Positions 10,001 through 17,797 of a stretch of DNA of 58,521 nt are shown here, piece after piece (position 1 is the first letter of the stretch; each line of letters begins with the position of its first letter). The DNA lies in assembly GCA_937952235.1 (NCBI GenBank), contig CALFZM010000389.1, positions 1 through 58,521 on the forward strand, in the 5' to 3' direction. Under the pieces are notes generated by a model. It was not told where the DNA came from. It worked only from the letters and a program-made list of their open reading frames with translations, and made no database searches. This DNA comes from an uncultured Opitutia bacterium (GTDB lineage Bacteria; Verrucomicrobiota; Verrucomicrobiia; Opitutales; Opitutaceae). Made by a program: the position numbers and the translations under genes.

Positions 10001-10585
10001 GGGGCGGCCGACGTGCCCGACGAGGTCGCCAACCGGCTGCGCCGCCATCGCGATGGGCCGCTGAGCGACCTGGCCAAGCGGGTGCTGCCGCGGGCCGTGC
10101 CCGCCGCCAGCGGGCCCGACCACCAGCGTCGCATCCAGGAAGTGGGCGCCATCCTGAAGCGCGGCGCCGGCGACCCCTACCAGGGCGAGGCGATCTACAC
10201 CGCGCGCTGCGCCGCGTGCCACAAGCTGTTCTTCAAGGGCGGCAACGTCGGTCCGGACCTCACCACCTACCAGCGCGACGACCTCGGCACGATGCTCATC
10301 AGCATCATCAACCCGAACGTCGAGATCCGCGAGGGCTACCAGTACTTCACCGTCGAGACCACCGACGGCCGCACCCTTGGCGGGTTCATCGTCGACCGCG
10401 ACAACCAGGTCACCGTCCTGCGCAGCCTGGGCGGCGAGAACATCACGCTCCGCGCGTCCGAGATCAAGGACCTGCAGCCGATGGGCCAGAGCCTCATGCC
10501 GCCGGGCCTGCTCGACGACCTCACCGAGCAGCAGTTGCGCGACTTCTTCGCCTACCTCCGCATCTCCCAACCGATCAGCCGATGA
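7001..10585 (+). CDS. Giant secreted heme-binding dehydrogenase with GH2-like N-terminal domain
   Basis: A 1194-residue secreted protein (signal MRRLLAFTLLGLAAVSSFAA). Domains in order: a beta-sandwich like the sugar-binding domain of GH2 (about residues 20-155; WYRTWVKV, EVWVNGVKLG); a six-bladed propeller of the PVC membrane-bound dehydrogenase type (about 205-600; FDERGRLWVT, GLVWGPDGWLYGGQGS); HEAT-like repeats (about 615-1040); and a cytochrome c/putative heme-binding domain with Cys1070-A-A-C-H and NVGPDL. Members of this family probably oxidise sugars or polyols with heme as first electron acceptor, which is family inference. It overlaps the next gene by ATGA. The start is the ATG before the signal peptide, after a pyrimidine-rich leader. 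Confidence 0.85.
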   Translation: MRRLLAFTLLGLAAVSSFAAEWRLVDVPGEWDDATKREVAAAGGTAWYRTWVKVHDSFFTRHDRNLFEESVGVNLRDLEGAHEVWVNGVKLGTGGAFPPSYRNGRSAIHRHKVPVGTLRKGEWNEVAIRVYRPAGPGAAGFLGDAPFIMNYFMECIFAGKWEFRAGAEYAPGGARAEKPAATAFDVFRESNRVLGRAQQVPGPRLEPAESAAKMTTAEGLKVELLLAEPQIAQPFHFSFDERGRLWVTHARQYPYPAGLTMLSRDKFYRAHYDKVPPPPPNHDRGMDLVTIHESTKGDGVYDKRTVFLEGLNMANAAVRGRGGVWVMHTPYLLFYPDRNGDDVPDGPPEVRLAGFGLEDTHSIANGLVWGPDGWLYGGQGSTTSSRVVRPGLDPANAPGVHFEGCMVWRYHPDTRAYEIFAEGSGNTFGLEFDAEGRLYSGHNGGQTRGWHYVQGGFYLMQGVDPGKFGPPRNPYAFGELPMMATTTPVVRFSHFGAFADGTAIPPQYRGRLFALDPLHNVVIMSERTPRGATFSTADVGPALRSTDPAFRPVYIANAPDGSLYVSDMYDFYVAHGQHYQNQIDINSGRMYRLSGSDTPRERDLNLAAKPTAELVALLAHPNKWHRSTAVRLLGERRDPAAAPALKQLLARDAGLGALNALWALHQSAGLDEATAVAALQHAAAPVRMWAARLLGDEWGLNRNLGAGQHARVAEGAQAGSLPAPLYAALRAQAAKERDPEVLSQFASTARRLNAPQAMPLAATVLGHDEIVADPYVPLLGWWVFEAHVPAANREVLALFADPAVWDEPAVKEHILPRLARRYAVEGRRQDLLVLAELFKRAPSPAHAARLMVGLEEAFRGRPMTGLPDELVAGIQAAGQAPLAFRLRQGEAAAIDEAVKLIQDAKAKPEDRLRYVRAFGEIRAPRAVPALLAVASGNASEELRKAALVALSAYDDETLGERVVALLPSLKGQAQQAAFTMLASRTSWSLRLLETVQAGLIGAADVPDEVANRLRRHRDGPLSDLAKRVLPRAVPAASGPDHQRRIQEVGAILKRGAGDPYQGEAIYTARCAACHKLFFKGGNVGPDLTTYQRDDLGTMLISIINPNVEIREGYQYFTVETTDGRTLGGFIVDRDNQVTVLRSLGGENITLRASEIKDLQPMGQSLMPPGLLDDLTEQQLRDFFAYLRISQPISR

Positions 10586-11610
10586 ACCGACGCTCCTTCC
10601 TTGCCCAGACCTCCGTGGCCGCTGCGGCCGCCGCTCTGCCGCCGACCCTCGCCGCCCCCGCCACGGGAGGGTTGCGCCTCGGCCTCATCTCCGCGGCGAC
10701 CTATGGCCGCGACGGCAACCCGCGCACGCTGGGGTCCAACCACGGCACGGCGTTCGCCACCACCTTCAACGGCTGGGACGAGGAGAAATCGAAGGCGTGG
10801 AAGGGCGTGTTCGTGCGCGCCAAGCGCCGGCTGGAGGGAGTCCGCGTCGTCACCGTGTGGGACCCCGACCAGGCCGCGGCGAAGCAGCTCGCCGATATCT
10901 GCTCCATCCCGCGGGTCGCCGCCACGCCCGAGGCGGCGTGCGAGGGCGTCGACGCGGTGCTGCTGATCGACGACGGCTCCGGCGAACAATGGAAATATGC
11001 CCTGCACCCGCTGAAGAAGGGCGTGCCGGTGTTCTGCGACAAGCCGCTGGCCATGACCGCGCGCGACGCACAGACGGTGGCGAAGGTCGCCCGGGAGACG
11101 AAGACGCGGTTCATGTCGGCGAGCAGCCTCCGCTTCGTGCCCGACATCGTGAAGCTGAAGCAGGAGCTGCCTGCGCTCGGCCAGGTGCACTTCGCCAGCG
11201 CGAGCTGCGGCAACGAGCTCGTTTACTACGGGATCCACGCGCTCTCGATGATCTACGGGGTGTTCGGCGGCGGCGCGATCAGCGCGCTGAACGTCGGCCG
11301 CCCGGGCCGCAACCTCGTGCGTTACCGCTTCAAAAACGACCTCGATGTCATGCTGACCGTCGCCGACCGCGAGTGGATGCGGGCCGGCTACATCATCACG
11401 CTGCAGGGCACCAAGGCCTGGCGTTCGCTGCAGCCGAACCTGGACAACCTTTACTCTTACCTGCTCGAACAGTTCATCGACCTGGTTCGGACCGGTCGCG
11501 AATCCGTGCCCGTGGAGGAGGAGGTCGAGCTGATCGCCGCGCTCGAGGCGGGCAAGCGCTCGCTGCAACTCGGCCGCGAGGTGACGATCGCGGAGGTGCT
11601 GAAAGCCTAG
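10582..11610 (+). CDS. Gfo/Idh/MocA family oxidoreductase, Tat-type leader
   Basis: A 342-residue protein starting MNRRSFLAQTSVAAAAAALP, a twin-arginine-like leader, so it is probably exported folded with NAD(P) bound. The Rossmann part is atypical at its start (LRLGLISAATYG instead of a clear GxGxxG). The family-diagnostic motif VFCDKPLAMT is present, with Lys154 in the D/E-K-P position that contacts cofactor and substrate. The C-terminal part (VHFASASCGNELVYYGIHAL) fits the alpha/beta dimerisation domain. It is translationally coupled (ATGA) to the heme dehydrogenase, which suggests that both act on the same sugar derivative. Confidence 0.85.
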   Translation: MNRRSFLAQTSVAAAAAALPPTLAAPATGGLRLGLISAATYGRDGNPRTLGSNHGTAFATTFNGWDEEKSKAWKGVFVRAKRRLEGVRVVTVWDPDQAAAKQLADICSIPRVAATPEAACEGVDAVLLIDDGSGEQWKYALHPLKKGVPVFCDKPLAMTARDAQTVAKVARETKTRFMSASSLRFVPDIVKLKQELPALGQVHFASASCGNELVYYGIHALSMIYGVFGGGAISALNVGRPGRNLVRYRFKNDLDVMLTVADREWMRAGYIITLQGTKAWRSLQPNLDNLYSYLLEQFIDLVRTGRESVPVEEEVELIAALEAGKRSLQLGREVTIAEVLKA

Positions 11611-11637
11611 CCGGCGGCGCGTGCGATCTTTGAACCC

Positions 11638-12501
11638 ATGAATGCCCCGCGCCTCCTTTCCGTGCTCGGTTTCGTGCTCGCCGGGCTCTTCGCGCTGCCG
11701 CCGGCGGCGCACGCGCTGCATGAAGGCAAAGTCCAGATCCTGCTGCTTGGCGACAGCACGACGGAGGGCAGCATCCCGCGCCGGATCGTGCCGCAGGGTC
11801 CGCATCTCGAGCAGGTGATCGAGCAGTTGCTGGCGGCCGAGGGCGACCTGCCGCCGTGCCGCGTGATCAACGTCGCGCTGAGTGGCGAGTTCATCCGCCG
11901 GCTGCTCGATACCGGACGCTACGACAAGGTCGCGGCGAAGCTGCCGGGGATCGACTACGTCTTCGTCCGTTACGGTCCCAATGACCTCAACCGCCGCGAG
12001 AACTTCGACCTCAACTACCCGAAGGATTATCGCGAGCTGATCGCGCGCCTCCGCCGGGATCACCCCGGGGCGGTCATCATTCCCTCGACCGCGATCCCGC
12101 TCAACGCCGACCTCGCCGTCGACGCGCCGAGGGCGAAGCGGATGAACGACCCGGTGTTCCAGATCGCCGCGGAGGAGAACCTGCCGCTCTTCCACCTGCA
12201 TCCGCGTTACGCAGCCGAGCAGGCCAGGGGACCGAACATGCTCAACTACCGCCGCTACCCGCTGGCGAAGATCCCGGAGAAATTTCACGCGTTCGTGCAA
12301 CCGTTCGTCCTGCCAGGCAAGGAACCGCAGGTGGTGGTGCTGGATAATCGCCTCGACGCCCACTTCGGGCAACTGCCGGGCTGGTACGACGATCGGCATC
12401 CCAACCTCGCCGGGTACCACGTCATCGGCGACGAGACGGTGAAGTTCCTCGCCCCGCTGATCCGCGCCAAGTTCGGCGCGGCGAAAGCGTCCGTCCGCTG
12501 A
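11638..12501 (+). CDS. Secreted SGNH/GDSL-type hydrolase
   Basis: A 287-residue protein with a signal peptide (residues 1-26, ending AAHA). The SGNH blocks are visible: block I LLLGDSTTEG with Ser40, block III YGPNDL with its Asn, and block V DDRHPN with Asp251 and His254. These enzymes are typically carbohydrate esterases or lipases; de-acetylation of a polysaccharide side chain would fit the neighbouring sulfatase, but that is inference. The gap to the preceding gene is 27 nt, so it is probably the last gene of that operon. Family C repeat C1 follows directly. Confidence 0.85.
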   Translation: MNAPRLLSVLGFVLAGLFALPPAAHALHEGKVQILLLGDSTTEGSIPRRIVPQGPHLEQVIEQLLAAEGDLPPCRVINVALSGEFIRRLLDTGRYDKVAAKLPGIDYVFVRYGPNDLNRRENFDLNYPKDYRELIARLRRDHPGAVIIPSTAIPLNADLAVDAPRAKRMNDPVFQIAAEENLPLFHLHPRYAAEQARGPNMLNYRRYPLAKIPEKFHAFVQPFVLPGKEPQVVVLDNRLDAHFGQLPGWYDDRHPNLAGYHVIGDETVKFLAPLIRAKFGAAKASVR

Positions 12502-12520
12502 TCCTGAAACCTCACTGGAG

Positions 12521-12628
12521 GGAACCACGAATCACACGAAACACACGCATCCCAAACCTGGCTCAGGCCGGATCGAGAGCGTTCTCGGTGTCGGCCGCTT
12601 TCGTGTGATTCGTGTACTTCGTGGTTCC
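12521..12628. repeat. Family C CACGAA-type inverted repeat C1
   Basis: The left arm begins GGAACCACGAATCACACG and the right arm ends ATTCGTGTACTTCGTGGTTC; the two arms are imperfect reverse complements across about 50 nt. Each arm is built from short CACGAA units. The element occupies most of the gap between two plus-strand genes. A related copy lies at 22675-22747. Confidence 0.75.
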
Positions 12629-12651
12629 CCCTGCTGCCGCCTCACTTCCTC

Positions 12652-13887
12652 ATGATCCGCTCCCTTCGCCTGCTTGCGGCACTGCTGCTGCTTTCCTCCC
12701 CGGCGGCTTTCGCCGGTCTCGCCGAGCGCTATTTCGATGCGCAGCTCCAGGTGGTCCGTGCGCTCGAGACGAAGATCGACCTGTTCGCCGACGTCGCGGA
12801 CGAGAGCGCGCGCCGGCTCGTCGGCGGTGGCAACCTCTACCTCTCCGGCGAGCCCGGCATGATCTCCGAGCTGCTGAGCCGCGCCGGCGGACTGGCGGGC
12901 GCGAAGGGGCTTCCGCTCGACAAACCGCTGCCGGCGCTCGGGCGCAACGACGTGGTCCTCGTCGCCGACTACGGCACGCCGGGCAAGCTCGGCGCCGCCC
13001 TCGAAAAAATAGGTCCGGAAGCGCTGGTGATCGTGTTCGTCTCCGCCGCCCACCCGCTGCAGCGCGTGGCCCCGGCGGCCAACGTCCGCCGCATCCCCGT
13101 CGACATCCCGCTCGACAGCCGGATGCTGCGCCCCGCTGCCGGCGATCCGCTCATGCCGCTCGCGCCGCCGGCGCTGGCCACGGCGCAGTGGACGTACGTC
13201 GCGGAGCTGCTCGGCGCCTGCCGCCGCCAGGGGAAGCAGCTCGCGATCTACCTGAGCATCTTTCTCGACGAAGGCCGGAAGCGTTTCGAGCGCACGCGCG
13301 GGCTGCTCTTCGAGCCCGACGTGAAGCCGCCGGCGGCGCCGCGGGGCGAGTTCGCCCGCACCTTCCTGGCGCAGGCGCGGATGTCGCTTGAAATGGTGCG
13401 GGCGCGCGAACTCGGCAGCCTGCGGCAGGCCGCGGCATGGGTGCGCGAAGCCCACGCCGCCGGCCGCCAGGTCGTGCGCAGTCTGACCGGCCACCTGCCG
13501 CCGATCGAGGCCGGCCACTATGGCGACGCGAAGCTGTTTGCGAAGACGCAGCAGCTCGCCGGGGAGAAAGGCGTGGCGTGGGTGAAGGAGACGGTGCGGA
13601 ACGGCGATGTGATTCTCTTCGTGGCGTATCGCGACGACGATGCCGTGACGGCCGCGGCCAATGCCCTCGGAGCCCGGACGATCGCGCTCACCTCCGTCGC
13701 CGCCGGCCTGGACCAGTCGCGCAGCGCGCGCCACCTGCACATCAACCAGTACTGGCCCGTCAACGACGCCGTGCTGGAGCTGCCCGGCTACGACGTGAAA
13801 GCCTGCCCCCTCTCGTTGATCGTCACCTGGTCCTGCTACCAGGTCATCGTCGGCGAGGCGATCGCGCCGTCGCGGGCGGGGGACTAG
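12652..13887 (+). CDS. Exported protein with two SIS-like halves, function unknown
   Basis: A 411-residue protein with a Sec signal peptide (MIRSLRLLAALLLLSSPAAFA). Two segments look like sugar-isomerase (SIS) Rossmann-like modules: RLVGGGNLYLSGEPGMISEL with NDVVLVADYGTPGK in the first half, and RNGDVILFVAYRDDDAVTAA with ALGARTIALTS in the second. SIS domains bind phosphosugars and are normally cytoplasmic, so an exported version would be unusual. No catalytic residues can be assigned. It starts after family C repeat C1 and ends before family A repeat A3, and could be monocistronic. Confidence 0.6.
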   Translation: MIRSLRLLAALLLLSSPAAFAGLAERYFDAQLQVVRALETKIDLFADVADESARRLVGGGNLYLSGEPGMISELLSRAGGLAGAKGLPLDKPLPALGRNDVVLVADYGTPGKLGAALEKIGPEALVIVFVSAAHPLQRVAPAANVRRIPVDIPLDSRMLRPAAGDPLMPLAPPALATAQWTYVAELLGACRRQGKQLAIYLSIFLDEGRKRFERTRGLLFEPDVKPPAAPRGEFARTFLAQARMSLEMVRARELGSLRQAAAWVREAHAAGRQVVRSLTGHLPPIEAGHYGDAKLFAKTQQLAGEKGVAWVKETVRNGDVILFVAYRDDDAVTAAANALGARTIALTSVAAGLDQSRSARHLHINQYWPVNDAVLELPGYDVKACPLSLIVTWSCYQVIVGEAIAPSRAGD

Positions 13888-13935
13888 AGCGCCTTGGTTA
13901 GGATCGTAGCCGCCCAGCCGGCACGATGCCGTTGC

Positions 13936-14011
13936 GGTGGAGCCGCCTGTCCCCCGGCGGCTGACGTACGATGGACCGCTCCCCAGCAGCGTGAGGACAA
14001 GCCGCGCCACC
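13936..14011. repeat. Family A palindromic repeat, inverted pair A3 (partly degenerate)
   Basis: The first hairpin has stem AGCCGCCTG/CCGGCGGCT with one mismatch and loop TCCC. The second, reverse copy is degenerate (AGCAGCGTGAGGACAAGC) and its stem no longer pairs fully. The spacer is 22 nt. It sits between convergent genes. Confidence 0.8.
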
Positions 14012-14069
14012 TTTCAGTGCGGCCGTTCTCATGGCTGGGTTGAAGGCCAACGGCATGAGCCTTAGCTAT

Positions 14070-14597
14070 TCATTGGCTCCCGTTCCAGTCGGCGCGCTCG
14101 AGCCGCATCACGAGGCAGTCGTCCGCGCCGAAGCTCCGTCGCGCGATCGAACGGAATCCCAGGCGGGCATAAAACCGGTGGGCGCGGGTGTTGGCCGCCA
14201 GCGGATCGATCAACACGGCCGTCACCGCGGGCGGGGCGAAGCAGCGGGCGAGCGCGAGACGCATGATCCGCGTCCCGAGGCCGCGGCCCAGGTCGGCGGC
14301 TTCGCCGAGCCAGATGTCGATCGCGCGGAGGTTCGGCGCACAGTCGCCCCAGTAGTGCGTTTCCTCCGCGGCCGGGTCGATGATCTGGACGAAGCCCACC
14401 GGCCGCCCGCCCTCCTCCGCGATCAGTTGCTCGCGCCAGGCGGGCGTGTGCGGCAGCTCGACTTCCCAGTTCCAGTCGTCGTTGGGATCGGATTCCACCA
14501 CGTGGGGCTGCTCGTCCCAGCGCCGGAGCAGCGGCGCATCGCGCAACGTGGCCGGTCGCAGCGTTACCGCCGGGAGCGAAGTGGGTTCCAGGGACAT
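14070..14597 (-). CDS. GNAT N-acetyltransferase, AAC(6')-like
   Basis: A 175-residue cytoplasmic acetyltransferase. LGRGLGTRIMRLAL is the acetyl-CoA-binding Q/R-x-x-G-x-G/A motif. The overall layout (WDEQPHVVESDPN, then GRPVGFVQIIDP, IDIWLGEAADLGRGLGT, IDPLAANTRAHRFYARLGF) resembles the AAC(6')-Ib branch of GNAT enzymes. Chromosomal relatives mostly have unknown small-amine substrates, so aminoglycoside resistance is not implied. The ATG at 14597 fits the GNAT N-terminus; a start 20 codons upstream is also open. It is convergent with the preceding gene and divergent from the TonB receptor. Confidence 0.82.
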   Translation of the reverse strand: MSLEPTSLPAVTLRPATLRDAPLLRRWDEQPHVVESDPNDDWNWEVELPHTPAWREQLIAEEGGRPVGFVQIIDPAAEETHYWGDCAPNLRAIDIWLGEAADLGRGLGTRIMRLALARCFAPPAVTAVLIDPLAANTRAHRFYARLGFRSIARRSFGADDCLVMRLERADWNGSQ

Positions 14598-14757
14598 GCC
14601 CAAGGCTGGCGGAGTCGCTCCTGACTGCAACCGGCTGGCGTTGGTCCGGCGCCACAAGTTTCGATTGCCGCGCCGGCCGCGGACGATTTTGAGTCTGGAC
14701 CTCCCCTGACCTCCGTGGCCCTTGCCGGCCCGGACAACACCCAGCCCCCAACTACCG

Positions 14758-17715
14758 ATGACCCTGTTCGATCGCGCCCGGATTCGGGCGTTCGTTCACG
14801 CTGTGCTCCTGACGGGCACCCTTCTGGCTGCTCCCTTGGCGGCCCAGACCGCCCCGGCGCCTTCCACTCCGCGGCCGGCCGCCCCGGCGGCGGCGAATCC
14901 GGCCGACACCATCACGCTGACGCCTTTCGAGGTTTCCGCCGACCTCAGCGACACCTACGACGCGACCAACACCAACTCCGTCACCGGCACCAACACGCCG
15001 CTGAGCAAGACGCCGCTCGATGCCAAGGTCTTCAACCGCCAGATGCTCGACGACATGGGGGCGGTCGACATGACCGACATGCTCTGGAAGCTCGGCGGCC
15101 TTGGGCCGGCGGTGATCAACGCCTCCGAGGACGTGCGCGGCATGGTCGAGGGCGACCGGCAGGATCCGAAGTCGATGTCGATGCGCGGACTCCAGATCAA
15201 CAATCCGCGGCGCGACGGCTTCCTGCGCTCCGACACCACGCTGCTCGACACCTTCGACATCGAGCGTGTCGAGGCGATCGGCGGCTCCAACTCGCTGCTC
15301 TTCGGTTCCGGCGACGCCGGCGGCGTCATCACCAGCAGTTCGAAGCGCGCCTATCTCAACCGCCGGCCGACCGCGACCCTCTCGGCCATGGGCGACTCGG
15401 AAGGTTCGCGCCGGTACACGGTCGATGCGCAGTGGGGATTCAAGTATTTCGGCCTGCGGGTGAACGGCGTCCGGGACGATACGAAGTACTTCCGGCCCGG
15501 CCTGGGCCGCACCGCCGAAGGCCTGCACCTGGCCGCCACCTTCCAGCCCTGGAAGCGGCTGCAGATTCGCGGCGAATACCGCGATTATTCCCGCGACACG
15601 ATCTTCGCCCAGGCGGTGACCGTGCGCGCACCCCTCACCTGGCTGCTGCCCAACGGCGTGCGGGTGGACAACCAGACCTCGCGCTACCTGGTCGCGTTTC
15701 CCGAGGCGTCGCAGATCACCGGCGGCGCCTTTGACCTGACCAAGGTCGACTCCGCGATCGGGCCGTATCACCGCGATTTCTACTTCAACGAGATCAAGTC
15801 GGTCGTCGCCGAGGCCACGCTCGCGGAAGGCCTCGCCGTCCAGGTGCGCTATGGTCATGACGCCCGCGTCAACGACGCGCCCCGCGCCAGCTCGACCACC
15901 GTTTTCGCCCCGGGCGCCGCGGGCAACAACTACGTCGATCCTATCACCGGCCAGGTGGGCCAGCAGTGGGCGCTCAACACCTCGCTCGTCGCCACGCCCT
16001 TCTGGACCGGCGCGCGCGGCTACCGCGCGGCGATCGCGTATCAGAAGGACCTCGGCAAATGGTTCGGCAAGCACCAGGCCAGCGTCTTCCGCCAGGACAT
16101 GGAGTCCTGGGTCAACCAGATGACCATGCGGTTCTACGAAGTCGATGGCTCCGGCGCCGTCATCCAGAATCTCGCGAACATCAACAACGCCGAGTCTGGC
16201 CGCACCGTGATGCCGACCGCGTGGACGCGCGCGTTTCCCGACCGGATCATCGGCGGGCAGGACTGGCGCATCGACACCGTGCGGCATCCCAACGGCCGCA
16301 CCTACCGCTACGCGCCGCAGGTCTATTCCAACGCCGTGCCCGCCACGCCCGGCAACCCGATGGGGCTGTCCGGCGGCGTCAATGCCACCACCGGCAACCC
16401 CAGCAACACGTCCTATCTCATGGACGACACCGACGAGGTGAGCTGGGGAGCCAGTCTCTTTTCGGAATGGTGGCGCGGCAAGATCGACACCATGGCGGGC
16501 CTGCGCCGCGAGGAGGCCACCGGATTGCGCAAGGCGCTCGGGTTGAAGCGGGGTCCGATCTCCTACGACAGCATCAACCTCGGCGCCGTCGTCGACACCC
16601 CGATCAAGGACCTGCGCCTGTCGTACAACTACTCGTCGAACGGCAAGATCAACTTCGACACGACCCGCGACATCAACAACGAGCCGCTGCCGCCGGGCAA
16701 GGGCGTGAGCCGCGACATCGGGCTCAAGTTCGATCTCTTCGGCCGGCGGATTTCGGGCAACTTCAACTACTACAAGTCGGAGGCCCAGAATTTCACGGCG
16801 TCGATTCCCAACCGCAACGACGTCGATCCCGACGGCATCAACGGCCGCAACGGCGGCAGCGCATACGTCTTCAGCAAGACGTCCGACGGCTTCAACCTCA
16901 CGCTGTCCGCGCGCCCCCTGCGCAACTGGGAAGTGCGCGCGAGCTTCGCGACGGCCAACGGCTCGGAGCGCAGCGACGTCACGCTGCCGCAGTTCTACAA
17001 CGACCAGTTCCACACCACGACCGTCAACGGCCAGACGGTGGTCGGCATCCGCAGCAGCCCCACGGCCGCGGTCGCGCCGTTCCTGGTGCCGTCGAACCCG
17101 GCGGACCCGAACTCGGCGCCGATCCCGCTTTCCCTCGCGATGCTCCGCGATCAGAGCGAGACGAATCCCTACCGCGCGCAGCTCGACCTCGAGTCGGGCC
17201 AGATCCTCAACGCCCAGCAGCTCGGCCTGCTGACGCCGGGCGTCGGCACCGGCGCCACGGGCCTGCCGATCACCGACCACCAGCTCGGTTTCGTGTCGCC
17301 CTCCAACGGCAGCCTCATCGTGCGGCGGGCGGGCGAGAAGACCGTCGGCTACGCGCAGCGCGCCTACAGCCTCGTCAACACCTACCGGTTCCACGAGGGC
17401 CGGCTGCGCGGGCTCTCCGCGGGACTGATCACCAGCTACCAGCAGAATTATCGCGGCTACATGTACAACGATGCCGCCGACGGAAACCTGCGGAAGATGT
17501 ATTACTTCCCCAACCGGATGCTGAACGACCTGTTCATGAGCTACAGCTTCCGGCCTTCCCGCCACGTGCGCGCGTCGGTGCAGCTCAACGTCGCCAACCT
17601 GCTCGATGCGAACCGCGTGCTCTATCTGATCCGCAGCACCGACGGCACGCTGCGCTACGCGCAGTGGTTCAACTCGCCGCGCAAGATCAGCCTCACGACG
17701 CGGCTCACGTATTGA
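14758..17715 (+). CDS. TonB-dependent outer-membrane receptor (no carboxypeptidase-like domain)
   Basis: A 985-residue outer-membrane transporter. After the signal peptide (ending PLAAQT) and a Pro/Ala-rich linker comes a TonB-box-like segment, TITLTPFEVSA. The plug domain follows, with KTPLDAKVFNRQML, SMSMRGLQINN and DIERVEAIGGSNSLLFGSGD. The remaining ~700 residues are beta-barrel, ending RKISLTTRLTY. It imports a ligand, probably an oligosaccharide or metal chelate, using TonB energy. The next gene, an unknown secreted protein, begins 83 nt after the stop codon, and the FAD oxidoreductase follows it, so a shared substrate is plausible. The ATG at 14758 is chosen over one 12 codons upstream because the signal peptide starts there. 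Confidence 0.93.
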   Translation: MTLFDRARIRAFVHAVLLTGTLLAAPLAAQTAPAPSTPRPAAPAAANPADTITLTPFEVSADLSDTYDATNTNSVTGTNTPLSKTPLDAKVFNRQMLDDMGAVDMTDMLWKLGGLGPAVINASEDVRGMVEGDRQDPKSMSMRGLQINNPRRDGFLRSDTTLLDTFDIERVEAIGGSNSLLFGSGDAGGVITSSSKRAYLNRRPTATLSAMGDSEGSRRYTVDAQWGFKYFGLRVNGVRDDTKYFRPGLGRTAEGLHLAATFQPWKRLQIRGEYRDYSRDTIFAQAVTVRAPLTWLLPNGVRVDNQTSRYLVAFPEASQITGGAFDLTKVDSAIGPYHRDFYFNEIKSVVAEATLAEGLAVQVRYGHDARVNDAPRASSTTVFAPGAAGNNYVDPITGQVGQQWALNTSLVATPFWTGARGYRAAIAYQKDLGKWFGKHQASVFRQDMESWVNQMTMRFYEVDGSGAVIQNLANINNAESGRTVMPTAWTRAFPDRIIGGQDWRIDTVRHPNGRTYRYAPQVYSNAVPATPGNPMGLSGGVNATTGNPSNTSYLMDDTDEVSWGASLFSEWWRGKIDTMAGLRREEATGLRKALGLKRGPISYDSINLGAVVDTPIKDLRLSYNYSSNGKINFDTTRDINNEPLPPGKGVSRDIGLKFDLFGRRISGNFNYYKSEAQNFTASIPNRNDVDPDGINGRNGGSAYVFSKTSDGFNLTLSARPLRNWEVRASFATANGSERSDVTLPQFYNDQFHTTTVNGQTVVGIRSSPTAAVAPFLVPSNPADPNSAPIPLSLAMLRDQSETNPYRAQLDLESGQILNAQQLGLLTPGVGTGATGLPITDHQLGFVSPSNGSLIVRRAGEKTVGYAQRAYSLVNTYRFHEGRLRGLSAGLITSYQQNYRGYMYNDAADGNLRKMYYFPNRMLNDLFMSYSFRPSRHVRASVQLNVANLLDANRVLYLIRSTDGTLRYAQWFNSPRKISLTTRLTY

Positions 17716-17797
17716 GTTGCCGGGCGCGGCGCGGCCGCGCTTGCCTCCGCCGGCGGCGGCCGAAGCGTGGTTCGCTCCGGCCGCCCCCGCTTTTCCC

